From: Sulfitobacter dubius
Lineage (GTDB): Bacteria; Pseudomonadota; Alphaproteobacteria; Rhodobacterales; Rhodobacteraceae
DNA: 64,000 nt
Assembly (NCBI RefSeq): GCF_900113435.1
Contig: NZ_FOPG01000001.1
Location: forward strand, 372,001 to 436,000
Reading direction: 5' to 3'
Shown: positions 1 to 10,060 of the stretch, piece by piece
Layout: each line of letters opens with the position of its first letter
How positions within the stretch are numbered: the stretch's first letter is position 1
Made by a program: the position numbers and the translations under genes
Notes under the pieces: model-generated
What the model was told of the DNA's origin: nothing
Database searches by the model: none
What the model saw: only the letters and a program-made list of their open reading frames with translations

Positions 1-598
1 CATAGGTCACGCCCTGTTTGGCCAGCCCCGGGGGAACGCAAGGCGGATCTTTCTTGGCCAATCCGGGCGGGCAGTTGCGATAGGTAATCAACTCGTCTTC
101 GGGCAGGGCGGCTGCGTTCAGCTCAGGCGCGGCCAGAGCCAGTGCGGCTGCGCCGAGGATAACGGCCATGTCACGGCCCTCGGGTGCAGGAGTGTTCAGA
201 AGGCGGGTTACAACGGTCTCGCGGTCTTGCGTGAAGCGGGTCACGCGCTCATTAAATTCGGCACGGTCCACACCTTTTGGCAGCTTGATCTCATCGCCCT
301 TGATCTTGACCTTGTCGCCGTTGACTTTGATCTCGACCTTATCGTCTTTCTTGGCCTTCTTTTCCTTGTGCTTTTCGGCCTTTTTCTTCTCAGCCTTTTT
401 CTCGCGCTTGTCCTTCTTCTTCTCTTTTTTGTCTTTCTTGTCCTTGCCCTTCTCGTCTTTGGCGAGCCAAAGCGTCTCAGGGCCATTGGCATCAAACGCG
501 ATCGCAGGCTGCGCCGGAGCAAAGCCGGTGCCAGCGGCGGCCAATGGGCCGGTCGCGCAGGCGGTCGTCAGGATCGTGGTAATGAGCAGGCGTCGCAT
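1..598 (-). CDS. lysine-rich exported protein, partial (C-terminus off the window)
   Basis: This leftward reading frame starts at an ATG with a GGAG ribosome site eight bases upstream and runs open to the window edge, giving at least 199 residues. The first 25 residues form a basic, hydrophobic export signal. Residues from about 47 to 87 are almost wholly Lys, Glu and Asp, followed by alternating charged and hydrophobic residues and a short hydrophobic alanine-rich stretch. Near the edge the unit PPGLAK occurs twice, bracketed by cysteines. The family is not recognised and the function is unknown. The signal suggests the periplasm or the outer surface. It lies 80 bases downstream of mmsB but has its own start signal. 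Confidence 0.7.
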   Translation of the reverse strand, partial: MRRLLITTILTTACATGPLAAAGTGFAPAQPAIAFDANGPETLWLAKDEKGKDKKDKKEKKKDKREKKAEKKKAEKHKEKKAKKDDKVEIKVNGDKVKIKGDEIKLPKGVDRAEFNERVTRFTQDRETVVTRLLNTPAPEGRDMAVILGAAALALAAPELNAAALPEDELITYRNCPPGLAKKDPPCVPPGLAKQGVTY

Positions 599-678
599 CA
601 GGTGATCTCCACAGATAGGGTCATTCTGATGCCAACGCCTGCCCGGATCAGGTCGTTCCCGCGGGGGACGCGATCAGT

Positions 679-1563
679 TTAACCCTGCCAGCCGCGTTTT
701 TCGAAACGGGGCAGCATGGCGGAGAAGTCTTTCCCGTTGCCGCCTTCTTCTTCGACGAAGTGGGTGTAGAGTTCCTTGGCCAGCGCGCCCATGGGCGTGT
801 CGGCATTGGCCATTTCGGCGGCCTGTTGCGACAACCCCAAGTCTTTGAGCATCAGTTCCGCCGCGAAGCCCGGCTTGTAATCGTTGTCGGCGGGGGACTG
901 GGGTCCGACGCCGGGGGCCGGGCAATAGGCGTTCATTGACCATGAGTAGCCGGAAGAGGTGCTGACCACATCGAACATCCGTTCGCGATCAAGGCCCAGT
1001 TTATCGGCCAGTGCAAAGGCCTCGCAGGTGGCGATCATCGTGGCGCCAAGGATCATGTTGTTACAGATTTTCGCCGCTTGGCCTGCGCCTGCATCACCAC
1101 AATGCACGGCCTTCTGACCCATGATATCAAAGAGCGGTTTGGCCTTTTCAAAGGCGGCTTCAGCGCCGCCCGCCATGAAGGTCAATGTACCGCCCTGCGC
1201 GCCGCCGATCCCGCCAGAGACGGGTGCATCGACAAAGAGCAACCCCGCTTTCTCAGCAGCCTCCGCCACAAAGCGGGCGCTTTCCACGTCCACAGTTGAA
1301 CAATCGACCAACAGCGCGCCGGGGGCCATATGCGCGATTGCCTCTTCCGCCACCTGCCGCAGGATCGCGCCGTTGGGCAGCATGGTGATGACGACGTCTG
1401 CCCCTGCGACCGCCTCGGCGATGGTTGCGGCCTCTGCCACGCCTTCGGCTGTGGTGCCGGCCACATCATTGCCGCGCAGGGTATGGCCAGCCGCGGCAAG
1501 ATTGGCCGCCATCGGACCGCCCATATTGCCAAGGCCGATGAAACCGATTGTAAGATTGCTCAT
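679..1563 (-). CDS. mmsB: 3-hydroxyisobutyrate dehydrogenase
   Basis: This 294-residue enzyme oxidises 3-hydroxyisobutyrate to methylmalonate semialdehyde with NAD in valine degradation. The N-terminus has the dinucleotide-binding stretch IGFIGLGNMGGPMAANL, and the family substrate motif DAPVSGGIGGAQGGTL lies near residue 120. The conserved lysine is in GAGQAAKICNN, near residue 170. Length is normal for the family. Its ATG overlaps the stop of the preceding hydrolase gene by four bases (ATGA), so the two are translationally coupled. It is the last clear gene of the leftward valine cluster. Confidence 0.93.
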   Translation of the reverse strand: MSNLTIGFIGLGNMGGPMAANLAAAGHTLRGNDVAGTTAEGVAEAATIAEAVAGADVVITMLPNGAILRQVAEEAIAHMAPGALLVDCSTVDVESARFVAEAAEKAGLLFVDAPVSGGIGGAQGGTLTFMAGGAEAAFEKAKPLFDIMGQKAVHCGDAGAGQAAKICNNMILGATMIATCEAFALADKLGLDRERMFDVVSTSSGYSWSMNAYCPAPGVGPQSPADNDYKPGFAAELMLKDLGLSQQAAEMANADTPMGALAKELYTHFVEEEGGNGKDFSAMLPRFEKRGWQG

Positions 1564-2600
1564 GTATTTTCCTCCAAATTCAAATCGTTATCGCCCAGCG
1601 GCGCAAGCATCGCGTCGACATCGGACTGCGGCACATCCCCATGGTGCTGCCACTTGGGGCTGCGGTCTTTGTCGATGATCGCCGCGCGTACGCCTTCGAT
1701 GAAATCGCCATGTTCCATCGCCCGCCACGTATAGCGGTATTCCTGTTGCAAGGCTGGGATCATGCCAATGCCGGGGCCGCGTAGGCGGCGCAGCATCTCG
1801 AGTGTACAGGCCATGGAAAGAGGCGATCCGCGGCGCAAGATCTTGAGGGTTTCGGCAGCAAAGTCACTCTTGGCTGTCGTCACCGCGGCGATAACCGCGT
1901 TCAATGTCTCACCCGCGAAGACGTGATCAATCTCTGTTTGTAGGTCAGCCAATTCACCCCCCGGCGGAGGTGTCGCGGCCTTGTCGAGGATGAAGGGATC
2001 ACCATTCTCCTCAAGCTGCGCGATGAGGGCGGGCCATTCCGTCTCAGTGATGAAGTAATCCGCAAAGCCCGCGTGCAACACATCCGCCGGACCCATACGC
2101 GCGCCGGTGGTGCCAAGGTATTCGCCCACCCGTCCGGGGGCCTGCGCCAAGAGGAGAGAGCCGCCCACGTCGGGCACCAAGCCAATGCCGCACTCAGGCA
2201 TGGCAATCTTGCTGGTTTCGCCCACCACGCGGTGCGAGCCGTGACAGCCTAGCCCGACACCGCCGCCCATGGTGAAGCCCTGCATAAAAGAGATCACCGG
2301 TTTGGGATAACCGTGCAGTTTGTTGTTTAGTCGGTATTCATCGGCCCAGAAACGCCGTGCAAAAGCGTAATCGCCACTTTGCCCAGTTTCATAAAGCTGC
2401 GCCACATCACCGCCCGCGCAGAAGGCCTTGTCGCCTTCCGCATCCAGCACGATCACCGCTACGCCGGGATCTTCGCGCCAATCGTCCACCGCGGCCTCGA
2501 TGGCGAGGCACATGTCATAGCTTAGCGCGTTAAGCGCCTTTGGCCGGGTGAGGGTGATGCGCCCGGCACGGCCCGTTTTGCGGATATTGATGTCATTCAC
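1560..2600 (-). CDS. 3-hydroxyisobutyryl-CoA hydrolase (crotonase family)
   Basis: A 346-residue crotonase-fold protein. It has the oxyanion-hole segments AFCAGGDVAQLY and GFTMGGGVGLG, and MPECGIGLVPDVGGS, which holds the Glu and Asp typical of 3-hydroxyisobutyryl-CoA hydrolases rather than hydratases. The length, well above the roughly 260 residues of ordinary enoyl-CoA hydratases, also fits the hydrolase. In valine degradation it releases 3-hydroxyisobutyrate, the substrate of the next gene, mmsB, with which it overlaps by four bases. It begins ten bases after the acyl-CoA dehydrogenase stop. Annotation as a generic enoyl-CoA hydratase is possible but fits less well. Confidence 0.9.
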   Translation of the reverse strand: MNDINIRKTGRAGRITLTRPKALNALSYDMCLAIEAAVDDWREDPGVAVIVLDAEGDKAFCAGGDVAQLYETGQSGDYAFARRFWADEYRLNNKLHGYPKPVISFMQGFTMGGGVGLGCHGSHRVVGETSKIAMPECGIGLVPDVGGSLLLAQAPGRVGEYLGTTGARMGPADVLHAGFADYFITETEWPALIAQLEENGDPFILDKAATPPPGGELADLQTEIDHVFAGETLNAVIAAVTTAKSDFAAETLKILRRGSPLSMACTLEMLRRLRGPGIGMIPALQQEYRYTWRAMEHGDFIEGVRAAIIDKDRSPKWQHHGDVPQSDVDAMLAPLGDNDLNLEENT

Positions 2601-2610
2601 GGCGCAGCCC

Positions 2611-3753
2611 TCAGCGGTTTTTCAGCATGTCACGGGCGACGATGACGCGCATGATCTCATTCGTGCCTTCAAGGATCTGATGCACCCGCAAATCTCGGAC
2701 CAGTTTCTCGATCCCATAGTCTGCAAGATAACCGTAACCGCCGTGCAATTGCAGACATTGGTCGACGACCTTGCTGCCGGTTTCGGTCACGAACTTTTTG
2801 GCCATGGCGCAGAACTTGGTGGCATCCGGCGCGCCAGTGTCGAGCTTCCATGCCGCCTGCCGCAAGAAGGTACGTGCGGCCTGCAATTCGATCTCCATGT
2901 CAGCAAGACGGAACTGAAGCCCTTGAAATTGGTCGATCGACTGGCCAAACGCCTTGCGGTCGCCCATGTATTCCAGTGTTTTTGTAAGCGCCGTCTGTGC
3001 CGCCCCCAGTGAGCACGCCGAGATGTTCAGCCGCCCGCCATCGAGCCCGGCCATCGCGTATTTGAAACCATTGCCTTCCTGTCCGACAAGGTTCTCGGCC
3101 CCGATCTTGCAGTCGTCAAACTGGACCAAGGCCGTGGGTTGGCTGCGCCAGCCCATTTTGTCTTCCAGCCCGCCAAAGCTCAGTCCCTCAGTCCCATCCT
3201 CGACATAGACGGTCGAGACGCCCTTGGCACCGTCGTCTGAGGTGCGGACCATGGTGACATAGGCATCCGAATAGCCACCGCCTGAAATGAATGCCTTGGT
3301 GCCGTTGAGCGTATACCCGTCATTGGTCCGTTCGCAGCGCGTCTTGAGGGCCGCCGCGTCTGAGCCAGATCCGGGTTCGGTCAAGCAGTAGGAGAGCACG
3401 GTATCCATGCTGAGCACACCGGGCAGCACACGCGCTTTCATTTCATCGCTGGCAAAATTGTCCAGCATCTTGGCGCACATGTTGTGGATTGACAGAAAGG
3501 CCGCGACGGAGGGGCAGGCCATGCTGAGCGCTTCAAACACAAGCGTTGCGTCAAGGCGACTGAGACCGGAGCCGCCGGACTCCACAGAGACATAGAGGCC
3601 GCCGAAACCCAACTCACCGATCTGAGGCCAGAGGTCTTTGGGGATGGTGCCGTCTTTTTCCCACTGATGGGCGTGGGGGGCGATATTGTCTTGCCCAAAG
3701 GCATGGGCCATGTCGAAAATGGCGGTCTGTTCTTCGTTCAATGCGAAATCCAT
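2611..3753 (-). CDS. acyl-CoA dehydrogenase, probably isobutyryl-CoA dehydrogenase
   Basis: This 380-residue FAD-dependent acyl-CoA dehydrogenase has the three usual domains, the signatures CLTEPGSGSD and QLHGGYGY, and the catalytic Glu in LEGTNEIMRVIVARDML near the C-terminus. Substrate choice is inferred from context: the next two genes downstream carry out the hydrolase and dehydrogenase steps of valine breakdown, so isobutyryl-CoA is the most likely substrate, giving methacrylyl-CoA. A dedicated methacrylyl-CoA hydratase is not seen beside it. It probably heads the three-gene operon continuing leftward, or is read through from the ligase gene 83 bases upstream. Confidence 0.9.
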   Translation of the reverse strand: MDFALNEEQTAIFDMAHAFGQDNIAPHAHQWEKDGTIPKDLWPQIGELGFGGLYVSVESGGSGLSRLDATLVFEALSMACPSVAAFLSIHNMCAKMLDNFASDEMKARVLPGVLSMDTVLSYCLTEPGSGSDAAALKTRCERTNDGYTLNGTKAFISGGGYSDAYVTMVRTSDDGAKGVSTVYVEDGTEGLSFGGLEDKMGWRSQPTALVQFDDCKIGAENLVGQEGNGFKYAMAGLDGGRLNISACSLGAAQTALTKTLEYMGDRKAFGQSIDQFQGLQFRLADMEIELQAARTFLRQAAWKLDTGAPDATKFCAMAKKFVTETGSKVVDQCLQLHGGYGYLADYGIEKLVRDLRVHQILEGTNEIMRVIVARDMLKNR

Positions 3754-3836
3754 CGCGGCTCTCTCCCTGGTGTCTTTGTATTCTGGTAACTGAACACTTG
3801 TTTAATTCTATCAGCCGGGCCGCGTCGCAACAAGGC

Positions 3837-4946
3837 TCACAGGTCGGCGTGGTATTCCTCCATCAAGTGGCGAACGACGGCTTCGCCGCCTTTGCCCTCG
3901 GGCGCACTGTCCCAGACCTTGCGTTGGCGATCTGCCGATGTGCCCCCTTTTGCGACATCGCGCAGGGTGCAAATTTCATCAAGGCAACCAAGTGCTTCGG
4001 CATCCTCAGCCACAAGACCCAAGATCTCTTCGAACAGCGTGTCAAATCCCTTCATTTGCCGGTCGCCAAAGTCGATCAGTGTATTGCGGGTGCCATAACG
4101 TTGGGCGCGCCAACGGTTTTCAGAGATTAGGAACCGGTCATATTTGCGCCAGCTAAGATTGCCGTCACGCAGGCGCAGCAGCATCCGGCAGAGCGCTTGG
4201 GTCAGCGCGGCGAGGGCGATGGCATGGTCAAGGCGCGGTTGCACGTCACAGATACGCGCCTCAAGCGTGGGATAATACACCGAAGGGCGCAGATCCCACC
4301 AGACTTTGGAAGCATCAGCGATGATGCCAAGGTCGACTAAAGTGCCCGTTGTACGTTCGTATTCGGCCCAGCTGTCGAACTGTGGCGGCAGCCCGGTGCG
4401 CGGCATGTTGTCCATCACGGCCATGCGGTAGGAGGCAAGCCCGGTGTCCTCGCCTTTCCAGAACGGCGAAGACGCTGACAGCGCCAGCAGATGCGGCAGG
4501 AAATAGGACAGTTGCGGCATCAAGTCGAGACGCAGATCATCGCTGTCGATACCCACATGCACATGCATCCCACAGATCAGCATACGCCGGGCCACGTCCT
4601 CCAACTCAGACTCAAGCTGACTATATCGTTGCTTATCGGTGGTTTCCTGTGTCTTCCAATCCGAGAACGGGTGGCAGGCTGCGGCGATAGGGGCAAGGTT
4701 ATGCGCAGCCGACAGGCGGGCGATCGTGCTGCGCAGGTGGCACAGATCGTCGCGGGCTTCTGCGGCAGTTTCACAGGGTTTGGTGCCAATCTCGATTTGG
4801 CAGGCAAGAAATTCGGGGCTAACTTGATCCTGTAGCGCTTCGCGGCAGGCGTCCATCAGCGCTTCGGGCACATCGGCCAATGCCAGAGAATCCTTATCAA
4901 CCAGCAGATACTCTTCTTCGATCCCGATGATGAATTTGGATTGCAT
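3837..4946 (-). CDS. carboxylate-amine ligase (GCS2 / YbdK type)
   Basis: This 369-residue protein belongs to the glutamate-cysteine ligase type 2 family. The N-terminus has the [10 protein letters not shown] motif, and the metal and nucleotide-binding core includes [11 protein letters not shown] and the Arg-containing [14 protein letters not shown] segment. Family members couple an amino acid carboxylate to an amine using ATP; YbdK proteins have weak glutamate-cysteine ligase activity and their natural substrate is mostly unknown. The start has an AAAGGA ribosome site. It is inserted between mmsA and the acyl-CoA dehydrogenase on the same strand, but nothing in the sequence ties it to valine catabolism. 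Confidence 0.85.
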   Translation of the reverse strand: MQSKFIIGIEEEYLLVDKDSLALADVPEALMDACREALQDQVSPEFLACQIEIGTKPCETAAEARDDLCHLRSTIARLSAAHNLAPIAAACHPFSDWKTQETTDKQRYSQLESELEDVARRMLICGMHVHVGIDSDDLRLDLMPQLSYFLPHLLALSASSPFWKGEDTGLASYRMAVMDNMPRTGLPPQFDSWAEYERTTGTLVDLGIIADASKVWWDLRPSVYYPTLEARICDVQPRLDHAIALAALTQALCRMLLRLRDGNLSWRKYDRFLISENRWRAQRYGTRNTLIDFGDRQMKGFDTLFEEILGLVAEDAEALGCLDEICTLRDVAKGGTSADRQRKVWDSAPEGKGGEAVVRHLMEEYHADL

Positions 4947-4997
4947 GGCCTGTCCTTTGGCAGGGGGCCGACCGCCCGAAGGCAGCCGGCAGGTGGA

Positions 4998-6497
<1,500 letters not shown>

Positions 6498-6532
6498 GAT
6501 CGGTCTCCTCTATGGTTGGCGGCACGATAGCC

Positions 6533-6545
6533 TTGCAAAAAGCAA
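6533..6545. promoter_or_regulatory. candidate operator dyad 1 (TTGC-N5-GCAA)
   Basis: The sequence TTGCAAAAAGCAA is a perfect 4-base-arm dyad 36 bases upstream of the mmsA start. Its centre is about 42.5 bases, or four helical turns, from the second dyad at 6574-6589. This is the arrangement expected of a divergent LysR-type regulator site pair; the regulator itself is inferred. Confidence 0.45.
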
Positions 6546-6573
6546 TGTAACAGAGGAAGGATGGCAAAACCGT

Positions 6574-6589
6574 CTTGCATTTTTGCAAG
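6574..6589. promoter_or_regulatory. candidate operator dyad 2 (CTTGCA-N4-TGCAAG)
   Basis: CTTGCATTTTTGCAAG is a perfect inverted repeat with six-base arms, ending 20 bases before the lysR start. It shares the TTGC/GCAA half-sites with the dyad at 6533-6545 and lies on the same helical face. It probably mediates autoregulation of the LysR gene and control of mmsA. Confidence 0.5.
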
Positions 6590-6608
6590 ATGGCGAAAGG
6601 GGGCACCA

Positions 6609-7529
6609 ATGGAACAGAACTGGGACGATTTGCGGCTGTTCCTCGCCGTGGCGCGGGAGGAGAGCCTTTCAGGGGCGGGGAAACTGTTGCGGCTGGATCC
6701 GGCGACATTGGGCCGCCGTATGGCGCGGCTTGAAAAATCGGTGCAAACGGTGCTCTTCGTTAAATCCCCGCAGGGCTATGCGCTGACTGAAGCGGGGAGC
6801 GACCTGATGCAGCGGGCCGAGCGGGCGGAACAAGCCATGCGCGCGGCGACTGCCGGGGTGCCGGTACAGAGTGATCAATTGACGGGCCAAATCCGTGTGG
6901 GCGCGCCGGATGGAGCGGCGAACTATCTGCTGCCGCAGGTCTGTGCGGCGATTGCTGCGGAAAACCCCGGTCTGGATGTGCAGATCGTCGCGCTGCCGCG
7001 CGTGTTCAACCTGTCCCGGCGCGAAGCGGACATGGCAATTGGGGTCAGCGCGCCCACGGCGGGGCGGCTGGTGGTGCAAAAGGTGACAGATTATCACCTG
7101 CATCTCGCTGCCGCCGAAAGCTACCTTGCGCAACATCCCGAAGTCACCGCTGTCACAGATCTGCAAGGGCACCGGATGGTCGGCTATATCCCCGATATGA
7201 TTTTCGACCGCGAGTTGGATTACCTTGCCGATCTGGGGGTCAGCCGGGTGGCGCTCGCGTCTAATTCGGTCTCTGTGCAGGTGCGGATGATCCAACAGGG
7301 TGGGGGAATTGGCGTGGCGCATGACTTCTCACTCGCTGCGACGCCGGGTGTGCGGCGTATTCTGACCGATGCGGTTAGCCTGAAACGCGCCTTCTATCTG
7401 ATCCGCCACGCCGATGATCGCCGCAATGCCCGGCTGGCCGCCTTTGCCGAGGCGCTGGCGGTGGGGTTGCGGGCCGAAACTGCGCGGCTGGAGGCCGCCA
7501 CCGCAGGGCAGGCTGCGCCAAAAGCTTGA
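6609..7529 (+). CDS. LysR-family transcriptional regulator (probable mmsA regulator)
   Basis: This 306-residue regulator has an N-terminal winged helix-turn-helix (residues 1-60, with DLRLFLAVAREESLSGAGKLL and the recognition segment PATLGRRMARLEK) and a periplasmic-binding-like effector domain. An in-frame upstream start at 6561 is possible, but the ATG at 6609 has the better site, AAAGGGGG, and gives the usual N-terminus. It is divergent from mmsA, so by the usual LysR arrangement it probably controls the valine genes, perhaps in response to a pathway intermediate. The effector is not readable from sequence. Confidence 0.9.
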   Translation: MEQNWDDLRLFLAVAREESLSGAGKLLRLDPATLGRRMARLEKSVQTVLFVKSPQGYALTEAGSDLMQRAERAEQAMRAATAGVPVQSDQLTGQIRVGAPDGAANYLLPQVCAAIAAENPGLDVQIVALPRVFNLSRREADMAIGVSAPTAGRLVVQKVTDYHLHLAAAESYLAQHPEVTAVTDLQGHRMVGYIPDMIFDRELDYLADLGVSRVALASNSVSVQVRMIQQGGGIGVAHDFSLAATPGVRRILTDAVSLKRAFYLIRHADDRRNARLAAFAEALAVGLRAETARLEAATAGQAAPKA

Positions 7530-7590
7530 CAGAAAAGGATTTCGCGGTGACGCTGGACTTCTCTTTGCCGTGCAACGAAGGAGGCGCCAA

Positions 7591-8025
7591 GTGCTCGTAT
7601 CGCAAATTCTCAAGACCAAACCGGACGATAGAGTGGTCACGACCAAACCCGGACTGGCGATTTCCGAGGCGGCAGCGATGCTTGCAGAAAAGCGGATCGG
7701 TACGCTGGTGATCTCTGCCGATGGCAAGACGCCAGACGGGATTCTCTCTGAGCGCGACATTGTGCGCGAACTGGGTCGTCAGGGTGCGGGTTGCCTGCAA
7801 CAGACGGTCGAGAGCATCATGACGACCAAATTGGTCACCTGCAGCCGCGATGACCGCTCTGACGCGATTTTGCAGAAAATGACCGATGGGCGCTTTCGCC
7901 ATATGCCAGTGCTGGAGGATGGCGAACTGGTGGGCCTGATCTCTCTGGGCGATGTGGTGAAGGCCCAGTTGCAAGAGCTATCGATGGAGAAACAAGCCCT
8001 TGAGGGTATGATCATGGGCCACTGA
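7591..8025 (+). CDS. CBS-domain pair protein
   Basis: This 144-residue protein consists almost entirely of two CBS domains (about residues 8-65 and 75-130, for example TLVISADGKTPDGILSERDI and RHMPVLEDGELVGLISLGDV). Such stand-alone CBS pairs bind adenine nucleotides and act as energy or redox sensors, but the partner here is unknown. I chose the GTG at 7591 because it follows a near-perfect GAAGGAGG site; the same frame is open upstream to 7414, but there it overlaps lysR. It lies 61 bases after lysR and before coaD. Confidence 0.88.
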   Translation: MLVSQILKTKPDDRVVTTKPGLAISEAAAMLAEKRIGTLVISADGKTPDGILSERDIVRELGRQGAGCLQQTVESIMTTKLVTCSRDDRSDAILQKMTDGRFRHMPVLEDGELVGLISLGDVVKAQLQELSMEKQALEGMIMGH

Positions 8026-8138
8026 CGTCATGTGGTTGTGACGGGCTGCCGCGGCCACCGCTACCGCTAACTGACTTGCGCTTGGGGCGGTGAAATGGTT
8101 GGCTGCGGCGCAACACAGCTGACACTCAGGACAATTTC

Positions 8139-8636
8139 ATGCGCATAGCCCTATACCCCGGTACATTCGACCCGATCACGCTGGGGCATATCGACATTAT
8201 CCGCCGTGCTGCCCGCATGGTTGACCGGTTGGTGATCGGTGTGGCGATCAACCGTGACAAAGGCCCGCTATTCAGCCTTGAGGAACGTGTCGCACTGATC
8301 GAGGCAGAATGTGTGCAATTGGCCCAAGAGACCGGTGTTGAGATCGTCGTGCATCCTTTTGAGAACCTGCTGATCGATTGCGCCCGTGATGTCGGCGCCC
8401 AGACCATCGTGCGCGGCCTGCGCGCGGTGTCGGATTTTGAATATGAGTTCCAGATGGTCGGCATGAACCGCCAGCTAGACGATTCTATTGAGACGGTCTT
8501 TTTGATGGCCGAAGCCACCCATCAGGCGATCGCCAGCAAGCTGGTAAAAGAGATCGCGCGGTTGGATGGGGATGTCAGCAAGTTTGTGACACCGGCGGTG
8601 AATGAAGTGCTGATTGAACGGTTTGCACAGATGTAG
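8139..8636 (+). CDS. coaD: phosphopantetheine adenylyltransferase
   Basis: This 165-residue enzyme transfers AMP from ATP to 4'-phosphopantetheine, the penultimate step of coenzyme A synthesis. The nucleotidyltransferase motif YPGTFDPITLGHIDII is at the N-terminus, RGLRAVSDFEYEFQM lies in the middle, and the family segment EIARLDGDVSKFV is near the end. Length and start are standard. It appears to be monocistronic, with a hairpin just after it. Confidence 0.96.
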   Translation: MRIALYPGTFDPITLGHIDIIRRAARMVDRLVIGVAINRDKGPLFSLEERVALIEAECVQLAQETGVEIVVHPFENLLIDCARDVGAQTIVRGLRAVSDFEYEFQMVGMNRQLDDSIETVFLMAEATHQAIASKLVKEIARLDGDVSKFVTPAVNEVLIERFAQM

Positions 8637-8703
8637 CGTCTGGAGCGGCGAGCGGGGCGGGTGAGGCTCGGTTCTGCACGGTATTTTTAAAAGGATGAAA
8701 TGG

Positions 8704-8740
8704 TAGGGCGCAGCGCTGGAGTAGAGGCCGCGCCCTATTT
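8704..8740 (+). terminator. probable terminator after coaD
   Basis: Arms TAGGGCGC (8704-8711) and GCGCCCTA (8730-8737) pair perfectly around an 18-base loop and are followed by TTTCGTT. It lies between the convergent coaD and GAPDH genes. The weak U-run lowers confidence. Confidence 0.5.
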
Positions 8741-8742
8741 CG

Positions 8743-9747
8743 TTAGTGGGGCTGGCTGGCTATGATCCCGGCGGTGTCGAGCATGCGGTTCGAAAACGCC
8801 CATTCATTGTCGTACCATGCCAGCACGCGCAGCAAGTTGCCTTGTTGTAGCGTCGTTTGATCTGTGGCGAAGATGGCGCTGTGGGGGTCGTGATTGAAAT
8901 CGGTCGAGACCAGCTTGCGATCGGTGACCGATAGGACACCTTTGAGCGCGCCCTTGGCGGCTGCGTGCATAGCGGCGTTCACGTCGGCTTCAGTTGTTTC
9001 GCGCTCTAGCTCCACCACGAGGTCAATGCAGGATACATTGGCGGTGGGTACGCGCACGGCGGTGCCGGTTATCCGGCCAGCGAGTTTTGGTAAGACAAGC
9101 CCCAAGGTTTCCGCGGCGCCGGTGCTGGTGGGGATCATCGAAAGTGCCGCGGCGCGGGCGCGGTAGAGGTCGTCATGGGGGCTGTCGTGGAGGGGTTGGT
9201 TGCCGGTGTAGCTGTGGACCGTCGTCATATGGCCGCGGCGAATGCCGAAATTCTGATCCAGCACATGGGCGATAGGCACGAGGCTATTGGTGGTGCAGGA
9301 GGCGTTGGAGACGATGCGGTCTTTGGGGCCGATGTCGTTGTGGTTGATCCCATAGCAGATGGTTTTCGCGTGGCCGCGGGCAGGGGCGGAAAGCAGAACG
9401 CGGCCCGATCCATTGGAGTGGTGGCGGGCGGCCTGAGTGACGTCACGGAAGTGGCCTGTGCATTCCAAGACCAGATCGACATCGGCCCACGAGAGATTTT
9501 CGGGGGCTGCTTCATGGGTGAAGCGGATCGGGCCGGGGCCGATGTCTAGCAGGCCATCCGAGACAGCGATTTCATGGGGGTAGCGACCATGGATGGAATC
9601 GAACTCGAATAAATGTGCGAGTGTGTCCAGCGGTGCGAGATCGTTGATTGCAACGATTTTCAGATCACCAGGCGCCCGTTCCATCAGGGCACGCAGGATG
9701 TTGCGGCCAATGCGGCCAAAGCCATTGATAGCGAGGTTCACAGCCAT
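8743..9747 (-). CDS. gap: glyceraldehyde-3-phosphate dehydrogenase, paralogue 1 (Asp type, probably NAD)
   Basis: This 334-residue type I GAPDH interconverts glyceraldehyde-3-phosphate and 1,3-bisphosphoglycerate. The NAD fold begins INGFGRIGRN, the catalytic Cys is in SNASCTTNSL and the catalytic His is in TTVHSYTGNQP. Residues AINDLAP keep the Asp that favours NAD over NADP. Members of this subgroup are sometimes labelled erythrose-4-phosphate dehydrogenase; sequence alone does not exclude that. A second, clearly different paralogue lies 300 bases away on the same strand. Confidence 0.92.
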   Translation of the reverse strand: MAVNLAINGFGRIGRNILRALMERAPGDLKIVAINDLAPLDTLAHLFEFDSIHGRYPHEIAVSDGLLDIGPGPIRFTHEAAPENLSWADVDLVLECTGHFRDVTQAARHHSNGSGRVLLSAPARGHAKTICYGINHNDIGPKDRIVSNASCTTNSLVPIAHVLDQNFGIRRGHMTTVHSYTGNQPLHDSPHDDLYRARAAALSMIPTSTGAAETLGLVLPKLAGRITGTAVRVPTANVSCIDLVVELERETTEADVNAAMHAAAKGALKGVLSVTDRKLVSTDFNHDPHSAIFATDQTTLQQGNLLRVLAWYDNEWAFSNRMLDTAGIIASQPH

Positions 9748-9858
9748 TGGGGTACTTTCATTCGATCGACGCCGAAGATGCGCCTCTGCGCCGTGGTGTC
9801 AACGGATCAACAGGGGTGAAAAAAGTACCGATACAATGTTTCTGAGGGCGCCGGTTGT

Positions 9859-10002
9859 TTACCGCCAGAAGGCGATCCACTCAATCAAGTCAAAGAGCTT
9901 CTTGCCGAGATAGATCATATGCTCTGCTCCATAGGAATAAATATCAACCAGCATCGCCCCGGCGATCACGAGGGCCAGCACGATGGCGATAGGATTGGTC
10001 AT
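9859..10002 (-). CDS. small single-span membrane protein, 47 residues
   Basis: A short frame begins with an ATG at 10002 (MTNPIAIVLALVIAGAMLVD) and ends with TAA at 9859. The first 20 residues form a clear transmembrane helix. The remainder is amphipathic with several aromatic and basic residues, ending IEWIAFWR. The gene sits between the two GAPDH genes on the same strand, 58 bases after the second paralogue (with respect to transcription). The composition is that of a real membrane peptide rather than noise, but I know no function for it. Confidence 0.6.
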   Translation of the reverse strand: MTNPIAIVLALVIAGAMLVDIYSYGAEHMIYLGKKLFDLIEWIAFWR

Positions 10003-10060
10003 GGCGCGGCTCCGGGCGGGGTTGGCCTGATATTACAGGCGCACCCCCGCCGTGCAAGCC

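Noticed and set aside
227-682. Leu/Val-rich rightward frame at the left edge
   Set aside because: It is the complement of the Lys/Glu-rich run of the leftward gene.
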